From Streptococcus australis (GTDB taxonomy: Bacteria; Bacillota; Bacilli; Lactobacillales; Streptococcaceae), in NCBI RefSeq assembly GCF_901543175.1, contig NZ_LR594040.1, forward strand, positions 1,864,638-1,928,637: DNA of 64,000 nt, given 5' to 3'. Position 1 is the first letter of the stretch, and every line of letters begins with the position of its first letter. Under the pieces are notes generated by a model. The model was given only the letters and a program-made list of their open reading frames with translations, made no database searches and was not told the origin of the DNA. Shown piece after piece: positions 30,228 through 39,866 of this stretch. A program made the translations under genes and the position numbers.

Positions 30228-30776
30228 TTATGATTCCTTAACTTCTAGCAAACCAACTTCACCATCTTCACGACGATACAAAACATTAGTTGTTTGATCT
30301 TCTACGTCTACATAGATAAAGAAATCATGTCCCAACAAATCCATTTGAAGAAGCGCTTCTTCCAAATCCATTGGTTTTAAGTCAATTTGTTTTGAACGAA
30401 CCACTTTTGGCTGCACAACATTTGCATCTTCAACTAGAGCATCTGTAAAGAGTTGGCTTGTTGCAACCTTATTTTTATTCTTGCGTTCGATTTTTGTTTT
30501 ATTTTTTCGAATCTGGCGTTCAATTTTATCTGTTACAAGATCAATAGAACCATACATATCTTGAGAAATATCTTCTGCACGAAGAGTAATTGAGCCAAGT
30601 GGAATTGTTACTTCAACTTTTGCTGTTTTTTCACGGTAAACTTTCAAGTTGACACGTGCATCCAACTCTTGTTCAGGTTGAAAATATTTTTCGATCTTTT
30701 CGAGTTTAGAAACTACATAATTGCGAATTGCTTCTGTTACTTCTAGGTTTTCACCACGGATACTATATTTAATCAT
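30228..30776 (-). CDS. hpf: Long-form ribosome hibernation promoting factor
   Basis: A 182-residue protein (also named RaiA or YfiA) that dimerises 70S ribosomes into inactive 100S particles in stationary phase. The N-terminal S30AE domain (about 1-110) starts MIKYSIRGENLEVTEAIRNYV. The C-terminal dimerisation domain (about 125-182) has MDLEEALLQMDLLGHDFFIYVD. It follows its own consensus promoter. Confidence 0.95.
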   Translation of the reverse strand: MIKYSIRGENLEVTEAIRNYVVSKLEKIEKYFQPEQELDARVNLKVYREKTAKVEVTIPLGSITLRAEDISQDMYGSIDLVTDKIERQIRKNKTKIERKNKNKVATSQLFTDALVEDANVVQPKVVRSKQIDLKPMDLEEALLQMDLLGHDFFIYVDVEDQTTNVLYRREDGEVGLLEVKES

Positions 30777-30817
30777 ATAAGTACCTTCTTTCTAAACATT
30801 TTTATTTTTCTAACTAT

Positions 30818-30846
30818 ATTATAACGCTTTCATTTTCATTTTGCAA
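30818..30846 (-). promoter_or_regulatory. hpf promoter
   Basis: Minus-strand -35 TTGCAA (30841-30846), a 17-base spacer and -10 TATAAT (30818-30823). Confidence 0.65.
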
Positions 30847-30855
30847 ATTTTTTCC

Positions 30856-31518
30856 TCATCTTACAAGAGAAAAAGTTTTGACTTCCAAAACACCTGCCTC
30901 TTCAAAAAGTCGCTTCACACGATTGATAGTCGCTCCTGTCGTATAGATGTCATCAATGAGCAAAATCTTCTTAGGAAGAGGGATTTCCGTTTTGATATAA
31001 AAGGGAATTTCAGTAGCTAATCTTTCTGAGCGATTCTTAGAAGAACTAGCTTTCTCTTCTCTTTTCCCCAATAAGTCTTGAAAGGAGAATCCTGCTGCCT
31101 CAACCAATCCTTCAACCTGGTTAAATCCCCTCTCAAGCAATCTTTCAGGACTTAGGGGAATTACCACAAATTGATAGTCTCCACACTTTTTCAACTCATC
31201 CGCAAGCACAGGAGCAAAAATTTTTCTAAGCAGAAAATCCCCATCAAACTTATATCGACTAAAGAAGTCTTTCATAGCTTGATTATAGGTAAATATCGCT
31301 TTATGGCTAACTTGAATACCTTTTTTACACCAAAGTTTACAATCTTGACACTTTGTTGACAGACTCCTTTTCATACAATTTGGACAATGATCCTCACCTA
31401 TCTTCTCAAAAGTAGACTCGCAAGCTGAACAAAGATAGTTGTTCTCATTCTTAAGCAGCAAGAGATGACTAAAAGTCAAGTCACTCTTTATTGTCCGTCC
31501 ACATAATAAACAGTTCAT
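30856..31518 (-). CDS. comFC: Late competence protein ComFC
   Basis: A 220-residue cytosolic protein needed for transformation. An N-terminal four-Cys zinc-finger region (CLLCG, CSAC, CPNC, CQDC) is followed by a phosphoribosyltransferase-like domain with VVIPLSPERLLERGFNQVEGL and ILLIDDIYTTGAT. ComFC works with the helicase ComFA on incoming single-stranded DNA. Its start overlaps the comFA stop by four bases, giving a ComX-driven operon. Confidence 0.94.
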   Translation of the reverse strand: MNCLLCGRTIKSDLTFSHLLLLKNENNYLCSACESTFEKIGEDHCPNCMKRSLSTKCQDCKLWCKKGIQVSHKAIFTYNQAMKDFFSRYKFDGDFLLRKIFAPVLADELKKCGDYQFVVIPLSPERLLERGFNQVEGLVEAAGFSFQDLLGKREEKASSSKNRSERLATEIPFYIKTEIPLPKKILLIDDIYTTGATINRVKRLFEEAGVLEVKTFSLVR

Positions 31519-32813
31519 AATCCTGCCTCCTTGTTCATCTGCTTTATTTCCTTGATTGCTTTTTTGATGGAAACATTTAATCCATCATGAAAGAAGAGCA
31601 ATTCACCAGTCGGTCTATCCATACTACGCCCAACACGACCTCCAATCTGAATCAAGCTAGACTTGGTAAAAAGACGATGATTGGCTTCCACCACAAAAAC
31701 ATCTACACAGGGAAAAGTGACTCCGCGTTCCAATATAGTTGTACTAATTAATATCGTCAATTCCCCGTCCCGAAAAGCTTGCACCTGCTCTAATCGATCT
31801 ACTGTGACAGAGGACACAAAGCCGATGGTTTCATTTGGAAACTGTTCCTGCAAGAGTTCTTTTAGTTTCTCGCCTTTCTTAATCTCTGATGCAAAAATTA
31901 GAAGTGGGTAACCTGTTTTTCTCTGCTTCTGAATAAAGGTCTTTAACTTTGGCGACAACTGACTCTTATCTAAATAACGATTAAAATCTGATAACCAAAC
32001 TGGCTTTGGAATAACCAATGGATTTCCATGAAACCGTCTTGGCAAGCTCAATCGTTTTAATTCTCCTGTGCGGACCTTCTTGTCTAACTCATCTGTAGAA
32101 GTCGCTGTAAGGAATATCTTTAACCCCTCCTCCTTTACACATTGGTTTACAGCATAGTAAAGAATAGGGTTGTCAACATAAGGAAAGGCATCTACTTCAT
32201 CCACTATCAGCAAGTCAAAAGCATGATGAAATTTTAACAACTGATGAGTCGTTGCAACAACTAGTGGTGTTCGAAAATAAGGTTCTGACTCACCATGAAG
32301 TAGTGCTATATCGCAAGCAAAGTCATTCTGCAGTCGCTTATACAGCTCCAAACACACATCGATTCGAGGGCTGGCCAAACAAACTGCACCACCTTCATCA
32401 ATCACTTTGGCCACAACTTGGTAAATCATCTCTGTCTTCCCAGCTCCTGTCACAGCATGAACTAAAGTCGGTTCTTTCTTTTCGACTGCTCGAATCAACC
32501 CCTCTGATACCTTCTCCTGAAAAGGGGTTAATTGACCACGCCATTTGAGAACATCTTGCTTAGGAAAATCTTCCTGCGGAAAATAGTATAAAGCTTGATC
32601 GCTTCTAACGCGCTTCATCAACAAGCATTCCCGACAATAGTAAGCCCCAATGGGCAAATACCAGTCTTCTAGAATAGAACTGTTGCAACGTTGACAAAAC
32701 AGTTTCCCTTTCTCTTTTCTCATTGCTGGAAGTTTCTCAGCCATCTGACGTTCTTCTTTCGTTAATTCTTTCTCAGCAAACAAGCGACCGAGGTAGTTTG
32801 GATTTACTTTCAT
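31515..32813 (-). CDS. comFA: Late competence DNA-import helicase ComFA
   Basis: A 432-residue DEAD-like ATPase that drives single-stranded DNA through the ComEC channel. An N-terminal zinc finger (CQRC...CREC, about residues 40-64) precedes Walker A AVTGAGKTEM, the DEVD box (LIVDEVDAFP), motif III TATST and motif VI QIGGRVGRS. A perfect ComX box ends 7 bases before the ATG and no ribosome-binding site is visible, suggesting a leaderless mRNA. Confidence 0.95.
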   Translation of the reverse strand: MKVNPNYLGRLFAEKELTKEERQMAEKLPAMRKEKGKLFCQRCNSSILEDWYLPIGAYYCRECLLMKRVRSDQALYYFPQEDFPKQDVLKWRGQLTPFQEKVSEGLIRAVEKKEPTLVHAVTGAGKTEMIYQVVAKVIDEGGAVCLASPRIDVCLELYKRLQNDFACDIALLHGESEPYFRTPLVVATTHQLLKFHHAFDLLIVDEVDAFPYVDNPILYYAVNQCVKEEGLKIFLTATSTDELDKKVRTGELKRLSLPRRFHGNPLVIPKPVWLSDFNRYLDKSQLSPKLKTFIQKQRKTGYPLLIFASEIKKGEKLKELLQEQFPNETIGFVSSVTVDRLEQVQAFRDGELTILISTTILERGVTFPCVDVFVVEANHRLFTKSSLIQIGGRVGRSMDRPTGELLFFHDGLNVSIKKAIKEIKQMNKEAGL

Positions 32814-32820
32814 ACTTCTT

Positions 32821-32828
32821 TATTCGTA
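32821..32828 (-). promoter_or_regulatory. ComX (cin) box of comFA-comFC
   Basis: An exact TACGAATA on the minus strand, preceded by a T run and followed by AAGAAGT and the comFA ATG. It is the sigma-X -10 element for this late competence operon. Confidence 0.9.
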
Positions 32829-32857
32829 AAAATCTAGCGCTTTAGATATTTTTTTAG

Positions 32858-32863
32858 TACAAT
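32858..32863 (+). promoter_or_regulatory. -10 element abutting the yigZ-like start
   Basis: TACAAT followed by TAAATC and the ATG at 32870. There is no ribosome-binding site and no clear -35. A start about 7 bases on would give a leaderless transcript. Confidence 0.4.
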
Positions 32864-32869
32864 TAAATC

Positions 32870-33505
32870 ATGGAATTTAGAACTATTAAAGAGGATGGAC
32901 AGGTCCAAGAAGAAATCAAAAAATCGCGCTTTATCTGTCACGCAAAGCGTGTCTATAGTGAAGAAGAGGCTCGTGACTTTATCACTGCCATCAAAAAAGA
33001 ACACTACAAAGCCACCCATAACTGCTCTGCCTTTATTATTGGGGAGCGCAGTGAGATAAAGCGTACGAGTGATGATGGCGAACCTAGTGGTACTGCTGGA
33101 GTCCCTATGCTTGGCGTCTTAGAAAATCATAATCTTACTAATGTTTGCGTAGTGGTTACTCGCTACTTTGGGGGCATTAAGTTAGGCGCTGGCGGACTCA
33201 TCCGTGCATACGCAGGTAGTGTTGCCTTAGCGGTCAAAGAAATTGGCATTATAGAAATCAAAGAGCAAGCTGGTATAACTATTCAAATGTCTTACGCTCA
33301 GTATCAAGAATATGGAAATTTCCTTAAGGAACATAATCTCATGGAACTTGAAACAACCTTCACAGATCAAATTGATACCTTGATTTATGTCGATAAGGAA
33401 GAGAAAGAAAATATCAAGGCTGCTCTCATAGAATTTTTCAATGGGAAAGTGACTTTAATAGAACAAGGTTTACGAGAAGTTGAAGTTCCTGTAAACTTAG
33501 TGTAA
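32870..33505 (+). CDS. YigZ/IMPACT family protein
   Basis: A 211-residue protein with the UPF0029 N-terminal domain (KSRFICHAKRVYSEEEARDF, SDDGEPSGTAGVPML, RYFGGIKLGAGGLIRAY) and a C-terminal DUF1949 ferredoxin-like domain. Relatives associate with translation, but no enzyme activity is assigned. It is divergent from comFA across 56 bases and followed after 15 bases by a PH-domain gene. Confidence 0.9.
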   Translation: MEFRTIKEDGQVQEEIKKSRFICHAKRVYSEEEARDFITAIKKEHYKATHNCSAFIIGERSEIKRTSDDGEPSGTAGVPMLGVLENHNLTNVCVVVTRYFGGIKLGAGGLIRAYAGSVALAVKEIGIIEIKEQAGITIQMSYAQYQEYGNFLKEHNLMELETTFTDQIDTLIYVDKEEKENIKAALIEFFNGKVTLIEQGLREVEVPVNLV

Positions 33506-33520
33506 ATAAAGGAGAAATAT

Positions 33521-33964
33521 ATGGCGTTTGGAAAATTTATTCAAGGACTTGCTGGTAATTTTAGCGAGCAAAACAAAGAAGCTCTTATCAAAGAATATGG
33601 TCAATACCTACTAGAGAATGAAGAAATCCAAAGTGGATATAAACTCATTCGTGACGCAATCATCTTTACAAATATTCGTATTATCTTTACAGATAAACAA
33701 GGCGCTACGGGTCGCAAGATGTCTGTTAAGTCACTCTTTTTGATGAACATTGTCAACGTTGAAATGGAAACTGCTGGAGCAGGTATAGACGATAGTGAGA
33801 TTACGATCACTTATTTAGAGAATGTCTTTCTAAAAGCACATAATGAGCATTTTAGTTTCCACAAATTTGAATTTCCTAAGAAAACGGATATCCTCCCACT
33901 TTACACCTATTTACTAGAATTGGCTTATCATAATCGATTAAAAATTAACGGCTTAGAGCTTTGA
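33521..33964 (+). CDS. Bacterial PH-domain protein
   Basis: A 147-residue single-domain protein resembling the bPH_1 (YvbH-type pleckstrin-homology) family, judged from YKLIRDAIIFTNIRIIFTDKQGATGRKMSVKSL and the C-terminal helix. No signal peptide or membrane segment. Function is unknown. It sits 15 bases after the YigZ-like gene behind AAAGGAGAAA, so the two are probably co-transcribed. Confidence 0.75.
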   Translation: MAFGKFIQGLAGNFSEQNKEALIKEYGQYLLENEEIQSGYKLIRDAIIFTNIRIIFTDKQGATGRKMSVKSLFLMNIVNVEMETAGAGIDDSEITITYLENVFLKAHNEHFSFHKFEFPKKTDILPLYTYLLELAYHNRLKINGLEL

Positions 33965-33967
33965 TAT

Positions 33968-34000
33968 AAAAAAATCCTATCGCTTCGATAGGATTTCTAT
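33968..34000 (+). terminator. Terminator after the PH-domain gene
   Basis: Stem AAATCCTATCG (33972-33982) with CGATAGGATTT (33986-33996) and a T-rich tail. Its 3' flank runs into the cysteine synthase promoter. Confidence 0.8.
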
Positions 34001-34002
34001 AT

Positions 34003-34031
34003 TTTACAAATAACCTAGAGCACGTTATACT
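34003..34031 (+). promoter_or_regulatory. Cysteine synthase promoter
   Basis: -35 TTTACA (34003-34008), a 17-base spacer and -10 TATACT (34026-34031). Confidence 0.65.
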
Positions 34032-34060
34032 AGTATCATCTTATACAAAGAGGTATATCT

Positions 34061-34987
34061 ATGACTATTTATAACAATATCACTGAACTAATCGGACAAA
34101 CACCAATTGTTAAACTCAACAATATCGTTCCAGATGGTGCCGCAGATGTTTATGTAAAACTTGAAGCTTTTAACCCTGGATCATCAGTAAAAGACCGTAT
34201 TGCCCTTAGCATGATTGAAAAGGCTGAGCAGGATGGCATTCTAAAACCCGGTGCTACTATTGTTGAAGCAACAAGTGGGAATACTGGAATCGGACTTTCT
34301 TGGGTTGGTGCTGCTAAAGGATATAAAGTCGTTATCGTCATGCCAGAAACGATGAGTGTGGAACGACGTAAGATTATCCAAGCCTATGGTGCTGAACTCG
34401 TCCTCACTCCTGGTAGCGAGGGAATGAAAGGGGCTATCGCCAAAGCCCAAGAAATCGCAGCTGAACGCGATGGCTTTCTTCCGCTCCAGTTTAATAATCC
34501 AGCTAATCCTGAAGTACACGAAAGAACAACAGGAGCTGAAATACTAGCTGCTTTCGGTTCTGATGGACTAGATGCCTTTGTGGGTGGTGTCGGAACTGGT
34601 GGAACAATCTCAGGTGTTTCTCATGCACTTAAAGCAGCAAATTCTAATATTCAAGTTTTTGCAGTTGAAGCTGATGAATCTGCTATTCTGTCTGGTGAAA
34701 AACCAGGACCTCACAAAATTCAAGGTATCTCCGCTGGATTTATTCCTGATACACTTGATACAAAAGCCTATGACGGTATCGTCCGTGTAACATCAGATGA
34801 TGCTCTTGCACTTGGCCGTGAGATTGGCGGAAAAGAAGGCTTCCTTGTTGGTATTTCTTCTGCCGCAGCGATCTACGGAGCAATTGAAATTGCTAAGAAA
34901 TTAGGTACAGGTAAGAAAGTCCTTGCTTTAGCACCAGATAACGGCGAACGTTATTTATCTACAGCACTCTATGAATTTGAAGTGTAG
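34061..34987 (+). CDS. cysK: Cysteine synthase
   Basis: A 308-residue PLP enzyme making cysteine from O-acetylserine and sulfide. The PLP Lys is in [11 protein letters not shown] (about residue 43), the substrate loop is TSGNTGIGL, and the phosphate-binding loop is [10 protein letters not shown]. Full length for the family. Some annotations call the streptococcal gene cysM; the CysK/CysM distinction is not secure from sequence alone. It is monocistronic, with its own promoter and terminator. Confidence 0.93.
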   Translation: MTIYNNITELIGQTPIVKLNNIVPDGAADVYVKLEAFNPGSSVKDRIALSMIEKAEQDGILKPGATIVEATSGNTGIGLSWVGAAKGYKVVIVMPETMSVERRKIIQAYGAELVLTPGSEGMKGAIAKAQEIAAERDGFLPLQFNNPANPEVHERTTGAEILAAFGSDGLDAFVGGVGTGGTISGVSHALKAANSNIQVFAVEADESAILSGEKPGPHKIQGISAGFIPDTLDTKAYDGIVRVTSDDALALGREIGGKEGFLVGISSAAAIYGAIEIAKKLGTGKKVLALAPDNGERYLSTALYEFEV

Positions 34988-35002
34988 TCTCCTAAATGCA
35001 CT

Positions 35003-35027
35003 TAGCCCTTATCAAAGGGCTTTTTTG
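35003..35027 (+). terminator. Terminator of cysteine synthase
   Basis: Stem AGCCCTT with AAGGGCT (35004-35021) followed by TTTTTT. Confidence 0.88.
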
Positions 35028-35039
35028 TTTACTCACTCT

Positions 35040-35072
35040 AAAACAAAAAAGGAAGCAAATTGCTTCCTTTTC
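35040..35072 (-). terminator. Terminator of rpsB-tsf
   Basis: Stem GGAAGCAA (35051-35058) with TTGCTTCC (35060-35067), flanked by A and T runs. On the minus strand it is followed by TTTTTTGTTT. Confidence 0.88.
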
Positions 35073-35074
35073 AA

Positions 35075-36115
35075 TTAGTTATTCAAGGCTGCTGCCATTG
35101 TAGCTGCAACTTCTGCTTCGAAGTCGTTCGCAGCTTTCTCGATACCTTCACCAACTTCAAAGCGAGCGAACTCAACTACTGAAGCGTTAACTGATTCAAG
35201 GTATGCTTCAACTGTCTTGCTGTCGTCCATGATGTAGACTTGTGCAAGAAGTGTGTATGCTTGGTCAACTTTAGTGTTGTCAAGCATGAAGCGATCCATT
35301 TTACCTGGGATGATTTTGTCCCAGATTTTTTCTGGTTTACCTTCTGCAGCCAACTCAGCTTTGATGTCAGCTTCTGCTTGGGCGATTACTTCGTCAGTCA
35401 ATTGAGCTTTTGATCCGTAAGCCAAGTGTGGAAGAGCTGGTTTGTTAACCATAGCGCGGCTTTCATTGTCTTGGTCGATGACGTGGTTCAATTGTGCCAA
35501 TTCATCTTTAACAAATTGCTCATCCAATTCTTTGTAAGAAAGAACTGTTGGTTTCATCGCTGCAATGTGCATTGACAATTGTTTAGCAAGAGCTTCGTCT
35601 CCACCTTCGATAACTGAGATAACACCGATACGGCCTCCGTTGTGTTGATAAGCTCCAAAGTGTTGCGCATCTGTTTTTTCAATCAAAGCAAAACGACGGA
35701 ATGAGATTTTTTCTCCGATAGTTGCTGTTGCAGATACATACGCTGCTTCAAGAGTTTCACCTGAAGGCATTGTCAAAGCAAGAGCTTCTTCATTGTTAGC
35801 TGGTTTTCCTTCAGCAATTACTTTAGCTGTAGCGTTTACCAAGTCAACGAATTGAGCGTTTTTCGCAACGAAGTCAGTTTCAGCGTTTACTTCAATTACT
35901 GCTGCAACATTACCGTTAACATAAACACCAGTCAAACCTTCTGCAGCAACGCGGTCAGCTTTCTTAGCTGCTTTCGCCATACCTTTTTCACGAAGCAATT
36001 CAATCGCTTTTTCGATGTCACCGTCTGTTTCTACAAGCGCTTTTTTAGCGTCCATAACACCGGCACCAGATTTTTCACGCAACTCTTTTACAAGTTTAGC
36101 TGTAATTTCTGCCAT
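35075..36115 (-). CDS. tsf: Elongation factor Ts
   Basis: A 346-residue guanine nucleotide exchange factor for EF-Tu. The N-terminal UBA-like domain ([21 protein letters not shown]) is followed by the TDFVAKN core that expels GDP. It lies downstream of rpsB, separated by a GC-rich hairpin. Confidence 0.97.
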   Translation of the reverse strand: MAEITAKLVKELREKSGAGVMDAKKALVETDGDIEKAIELLREKGMAKAAKKADRVAAEGLTGVYVNGNVAAVIEVNAETDFVAKNAQFVDLVNATAKVIAEGKPANNEEALALTMPSGETLEAAYVSATATIGEKISFRRFALIEKTDAQHFGAYQHNGGRIGVISVIEGGDEALAKQLSMHIAAMKPTVLSYKELDEQFVKDELAQLNHVIDQDNESRAMVNKPALPHLAYGSKAQLTDEVIAQAEADIKAELAAEGKPEKIWDKIIPGKMDRFMLDNTKVDQAYTLLAQVYIMDDSKTVEAYLESVNASVVEFARFEVGEGIEKAANDFEAEVAATMAAALNN

Positions 36116-36131
36116 TTTGATTCTCCTATAT

Positions 36132-36174
36132 TTTTTAAAAAATAGGAGAGCTGGGCTACGCCCCGCCCTCCTAG
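36132..36174 (-). terminator. Attenuator-like hairpin between rpsB and tsf
   Basis: TAGGAG/CTCCTA outer arms and a GGGC/GCCC inner stem (36143-36173), then ATTTTTT on the minus strand. It sits inside the operon, so it probably attenuates tsf relative to rpsB. Confidence 0.75.
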
Positions 36175-36194
36175 GTAATTACTATTTATACGAA

Positions 36195-36974
36195 TTAAGC
36201 GTTGTCGCCTTCTACTACTTCAACGATTTCTTCGATTGAGTCTGCTTGAGCTTCTGAAGCTGCAAATTCTGCTTCAACTCCTGATGCGTCTTCTCCTTGA
36301 CGTCCTTCGATGATAGCGTCAGCCAATTTAGCTGTGATCAATTTAACCGCGCGGATAGCATCATCGTTAGCTGGGATGATTACATCGATATCGTCTGGAT
36401 CAGTGTTTGTGTCAACCATCGCTACAACTGGGATACCCAATTTTTTAGCTTCTTTAACAGCGATTTGCTCTTTATGTGGGTCAACTACGTACATTACATC
36501 TGGGATACGAGGCATGTCTTCGATACCACCCAAGAATTTTTCAAGACGTGCACGTTGTTTGTTAAGAAGTGCAACTTCTTTCTTAGGAAGAACTTCGAAA
36601 GTTCCATCTTCTTCCATGCGTTTGATTTCTTTCAAACGAGCGATACGTTTTTGGATTGTTCCCCAGTTTGTAAGAGTTCCACCCAACCAACGGTGGTTGA
36701 TAAAGTATTGACCTGAACGTACTGCTTCTTCAGCAACTGCATCAGCTGCTTGTTTCTTAGTACCAACAAACAATACAACTGCATCGTTAGCTGCTGCATC
36801 ACGCATAAAGTCGTAAGCTTGGTCAGCGTATTTTACAGTTTGTTGCAAGTCGATAACGTGGATTCCGTTACGCTCAGTGAAGATGTACTTAGCCATCTTA
36901 GGGTTCCAGCGACGAGTTTGGTGACCAAAGTGTACACCAGCCTCAAGAAGTTGTTTCATTGAAATTACTGCCAT
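36195..36974 (-). CDS. rpsB: 30S ribosomal protein S2
   Basis: A 259-residue small-subunit protein with [14 protein letters not shown] and the coiled insertion typical of S2. I chose the ATG at 36974 ([13 protein letters not shown]), preceded by AAAAGGAG; a longer frame adds 16 lysine-rich residues read from the leader. The C-terminal tail is acidic. It leads the rpsB-tsf operon. Confidence 0.97.
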   Translation of the reverse strand: MAVISMKQLLEAGVHFGHQTRRWNPKMAKYIFTERNGIHVIDLQQTVKYADQAYDFMRDAAANDAVVLFVGTKKQAADAVAEEAVRSGQYFINHRWLGGTLTNWGTIQKRIARLKEIKRMEEDGTFEVLPKKEVALLNKQRARLEKFLGGIEDMPRIPDVMYVVDPHKEQIAVKEAKKLGIPVVAMVDTNTDPDDIDVIIPANDDAIRAVKLITAKLADAIIEGRQGEDASGVEAEFAASEAQADSIEEIVEVVEGDNA

Positions 36975-37089
36975 GAGTATTTCTCCTTTTTGTTTTTTCC
37001 TCTTCTTGATTTCAACTTGCAAAACGACCCAAGGGCAACAGTTTCACAATTCATCAAGAATGAGTATTATCGTTTACACGACAAGTTTC

Positions 37090-37118
37090 ATTCTACCACA
37101 TTTTATCAATATTTTCAA
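37090..37118 (-). promoter_or_regulatory. rpsB promoter
   Basis: Minus-strand -35 TTGAAA (37113-37118), 17 bases and -10 TAGAAT (37090-37095). It is followed by an untranslated leader of about 110 bases, where S2 autoregulation could act; I recognise no defined motif in it. Confidence 0.6.
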
Positions 37119-37151
37119 GTGTTTTTGCTAGTTTTTGGTCTAACTAAAAAG

Positions 37152-37187
37152 TAAAAAAGAAAAGAGACTCAAATCGAGCCTCTTTAT
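37152..37187 (-). terminator. Terminator of pcsB
   Basis: Stem AAAGAGACTC with GAGCCTCTTT (37161-37185), then TTTTCTTTTTT on the minus strand. Confidence 0.8.
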
Positions 37188-37195
37188 TTGGTTCA

Positions 37196-38401
37196 TTAGT
37201 TTGGATAGATGTATGTTACGTAACCTTCAGAAGTTGTAGTTGGGTTGAACCATCCACGTTTGTTTCCAATTGTACGATCTCCACCGTAGTTTGATTCTGA
37301 TACTTGGATACGAGATGATGATGAAACTGCTGTAACAACCGCTACGTGTCCATAACCACCATCATTCCAACATGCAATCGCGCCAACTTGTGGAGTTGAT
37401 CCTGTACGGAATCCTGCTGCAGCTGCACTTGTTGCCCACTGAGCTCCGTTACCCCAATAGTCTCCAGCCCAAGGTGCCAATGTTTTAGCTCCCCAAGTAC
37501 ATTCACCAGTTGGGTAACTTGATGCATTTGAGCTGTATGTTGGACGTTGTCTAGCAGGAGTTGGAGCAGGTGCTGGAGTGTAGCTTGAATCCTCATCATC
37601 AGATGTTGATGTCGCTTGCACTTGAGCTGAGAAGCTTGTATTTCCTGAAGCAACTACTGATTGTTGTTGGCTTGCTTGACGAGCTTTGTAAGCCGCTTCT
37701 GCTTCTGCAGCTGCTTTCGCTTCTGCTTCTGCAGCTGCTTTCTTCTCTAGCAAACTAGCTTTTTCACCTTCTGCAGTAGCTTTCTCAGCAGCAAGGTTCA
37801 ACTCAGCAACTTTCAACTCAGCTTGCTTAGTTGTCAATACTTGCGCATCATCAGCCAGTTTTTGTTGGTTAGCAATAACTGTATTGATTGCTTCATTATT
37901 GGCGACTTGTTTATCAGAAATTGCTTTTTTATCAGCCTTTTGTTGTTCCAACATTTTGTTGTTAGCTGATACGATTTCGCTCATGGCAGCTACACGTGAA
38001 ATCGCTTCAGTAATTGATTTTGAGTTTACAATTGTATTAATGTAGCTAGTCGCAGCTCCATTTGTCTGTGCACTACGAGCTTGTTTTTCCAATGAGTCAT
38101 TACGAGCAACAATATTCTTAGAAAGCTCTGTAATTTCTCCTTCAAGTTTTTTAGATTCAGCTTGTAATTTTTCGTTTTCGGCTTGCAAGCTTGCTTGCTC
38201 TGCTTGAATTGTTGAAACTTGACCTTGGATTTGATCCACTTGATTTTGAGCTTCTTGTTGTTGTGCTGTTAAACTGCTAATTTTATTATCTTGAGCAGCA
38301 ATTTTTTCATCAGTTGTTTCTGCACGAACAGTTGTCAATACTGCTGTTTGTGAGACCAATACTGTACTTAACAAAAGTGACGCTAAGATTTTTTTCTTCA
38401 T
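37196..38401 (-). CDS. pcsB: Cell-division peptidoglycan hydrolase PcsB
   Basis: A 401-residue secreted protein, essential or near-essential for septal splitting in streptococci and activated by FtsEX. Signal peptide (1-27), a long coiled coil (about 30-255, Ala/Glu/Gln-rich), a Ser/Pro-rich linker, and a C-terminal CHAP domain with catalytic Cys in GECTWGAKT and His in [10 protein letters not shown] WalR box lies upstream, matching the known WalRK control of pcsB. AAGGAG is 13 bases from the ATG, an unusually long spacing. Confidence 0.95.
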   Translation of the reverse strand: MKKKILASLLLSTVLVSQTAVLTTVRAETTDEKIAAQDNKISSLTAQQQEAQNQVDQIQGQVSTIQAEQASLQAENEKLQAESKKLEGEITELSKNIVARNDSLEKQARSAQTNGAATSYINTIVNSKSITEAISRVAAMSEIVSANNKMLEQQKADKKAISDKQVANNEAINTVIANQQKLADDAQVLTTKQAELKVAELNLAAEKATAEGEKASLLEKKAAAEAEAKAAAEAEAAYKARQASQQQSVVASGNTSFSAQVQATSTSDDEDSSYTPAPAPTPARQRPTYSSNASSYPTGECTWGAKTLAPWAGDYWGNGAQWATSAAAAGFRTGSTPQVGAIACWNDGGYGHVAVVTAVSSSSRIQVSESNYGGDRTIGNKRGWFNPTTTSEGYVTYIYPN

Positions 38402-38436
38402 ATTCTGTCGATACTCCTTCTATTTGAGACATTACT

Positions 38437-38480
38437 AGTATACCAAAAAAAGACATAATAAATATTACGCCTTTGTTACA
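38437..38480 (-). promoter_or_regulatory. WalR box and -10 of pcsB
   Basis: On the minus strand TGTAAC-AAAGG-CGTAAT (38464-38480) matches the WalR consensus TGTWAH-N5-TGTWAH except for one base, and -10 TATACT (38437-38442) follows 21 bases later. WalR activation of pcsB is established in pneumococcus. Confidence 0.75.
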
Positions 38481-38494
38481 TTTATATTTCTTTC

Positions 38495-38989
38495 TTATAG
38501 ATAAATTTTTTCAAAAATAAATTGAAAAATGACAATCCATAAAAAGTTCAGAATCATTGATGGGACGAGGCTATAGACAATGAAAACCGGCATAGAGTCT
38601 ACAGTCAATCCTACAGCCAAAGCCAGAAGATAACTCCCCATATCAAACAGAAAAGTGATTACAATAATGGTCAACATCCTTGTCCAACGATTCGTCAATA
38701 TCACGCTGTTAAACTTGTGGAGCGAAGCACCAATCACGATAAACAAAAGCGTGGCAATTCCAATCAAGTGGAAAAAATAAATATCATAAACCAAACCCAC
38801 TATACAACAATAGGCTAGATAGAGATACTCTGACACTTCGATTGTTTCAAATAAGAGAAACAAGAATAGAAAATGACTGGCTAAATGAAAGTGGGGAAAG
38901 AAGGATCCCACCAGTTGACCAATATGAGCATCAATTAGAACAACAACAGGGAGTAAAAAGAAAATACCAACTTGTTTAAACAGTCTCAT
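38495..38989 (-). CDS. mreD: Rod shape-determining protein MreD
   Basis: A 164-residue integral membrane protein with about five hydrophobic spans. MreD partners MreC in peripheral peptidoglycan synthesis in ovococci. It starts two bases after mreC. No mreB is present here, as expected in streptococci. Confidence 0.9.
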   Translation of the reverse strand: MRLFKQVGIFFLLPVVVLIDAHIGQLVGSFFPHFHLASHFLFLFLLFETIEVSEYLYLAYCCIVGLVYDIYFFHLIGIATLLFIVIGASLHKFNSVILTNRWTRMLTIIVITFLFDMGSYLLALAVGLTVDSMPVFIVYSLVPSMILNFLWIVIFQFIFEKIYL

Positions 38990-38991
38990 TA

Positions 38992-39807
38992 CTAATTCCC
39001 CACTAACTCTACCACATGAAGATCTTTGGTGTCAGCACTCAACTTTACTGTTACCTCTCGCGTTAGATAATCACTGCTGTGCGTTGTGGCAACAACCTCG
39101 CCAACAGGAATATCCTTAACATTGAAGTTTCCGAGTCCTCCTGTAGTCACCTTGTCTCCGGTGCTAATGTCGCTGTTACTATTTAATTGACTAATTTTAA
39201 GCAGTTCAGTTTCCTTGTCATAACCAACGATGATCCCGTAAATTTCAGTAGAACCATGCAGGATTTTAACGGAAATTTTGTCGGAATTTTCAGTGTTTGT
39301 CAGCAAGTTGACCGTTGTTGAATGCTCCTCTATTTTTGAAACACTACCAATCAAACCACCGTTTGCAATGGCCAACATATTTTCAGAAACTCCTTTTGAA
39401 CTTCCCGCATCAATTGTCAACTCTTGCTTCCAAGACACTGGAGCTCGCATAATCACATCTGCTGCTAAGGTTTTTGTAGCCTGTAATTTTGACTTCATCT
39501 CTAGAAGTTGACGTAGTTGTTCATTCTCTGTTTTTAAACGTTCTGATTGATTAGACTCCACTTCTAGTTTGTAGAGTTGCTTTTTTAAGCTTTCATTTTC
39601 ATTATAGGTCTGCGTCAAATGGTCCAAATCCGATTTGAAAGCATCAAACCACTGAAAGGGTTTTTGGACAATTCTATCCACTAAAGAGATCCCATCTCCT
39701 AGTTTTGTCACAATAGCACTTGAATAAGTTGTCACTAATAGTACGGAAACTGCCAGAACTGTGACAAAAACGATGATTAGATATTTTGATTTTTTAAAAC
39801 GGTTCAT
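38992..39807 (-). CDS. mreC: Cell shape protein MreC
   Basis: A 271-residue bitopic protein: one membrane span (about 9-28), a coiled coil (about 60-105), and a beta-rich extracellular domain (VIMRAPVSWKQELTIDAGSSKGV...). It organises peripheral cell-wall synthesis with MreD and class A PBPs. Placement before mreD and pcsB is conserved in pneumococci. Confidence 0.93.
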   Translation of the reverse strand: MNRFKKSKYLIIVFVTVLAVSVLLVTTYSSAIVTKLGDGISLVDRIVQKPFQWFDAFKSDLDHLTQTYNENESLKKQLYKLEVESNQSERLKTENEQLRQLLEMKSKLQATKTLAADVIMRAPVSWKQELTIDAGSSKGVSENMLAIANGGLIGSVSKIEEHSTTVNLLTNTENSDKISVKILHGSTEIYGIIVGYDKETELLKISQLNSNSDISTGDKVTTGGLGNFNVKDIPVGEVVATTHSSDYLTREVTVKLSADTKDLHVVELVGN

Positions 39808-39866
39808 ATTCCTACCTTTTTACTAAAGAACTACTACTGTGATTTTTTATCAATCTTACAAATCCA

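Noticed and set aside
36297..36716. Open frames of 133-139 residues antisense to rpsB
   Set aside because: Shadows of rpsB; no start signals or family resemblance.
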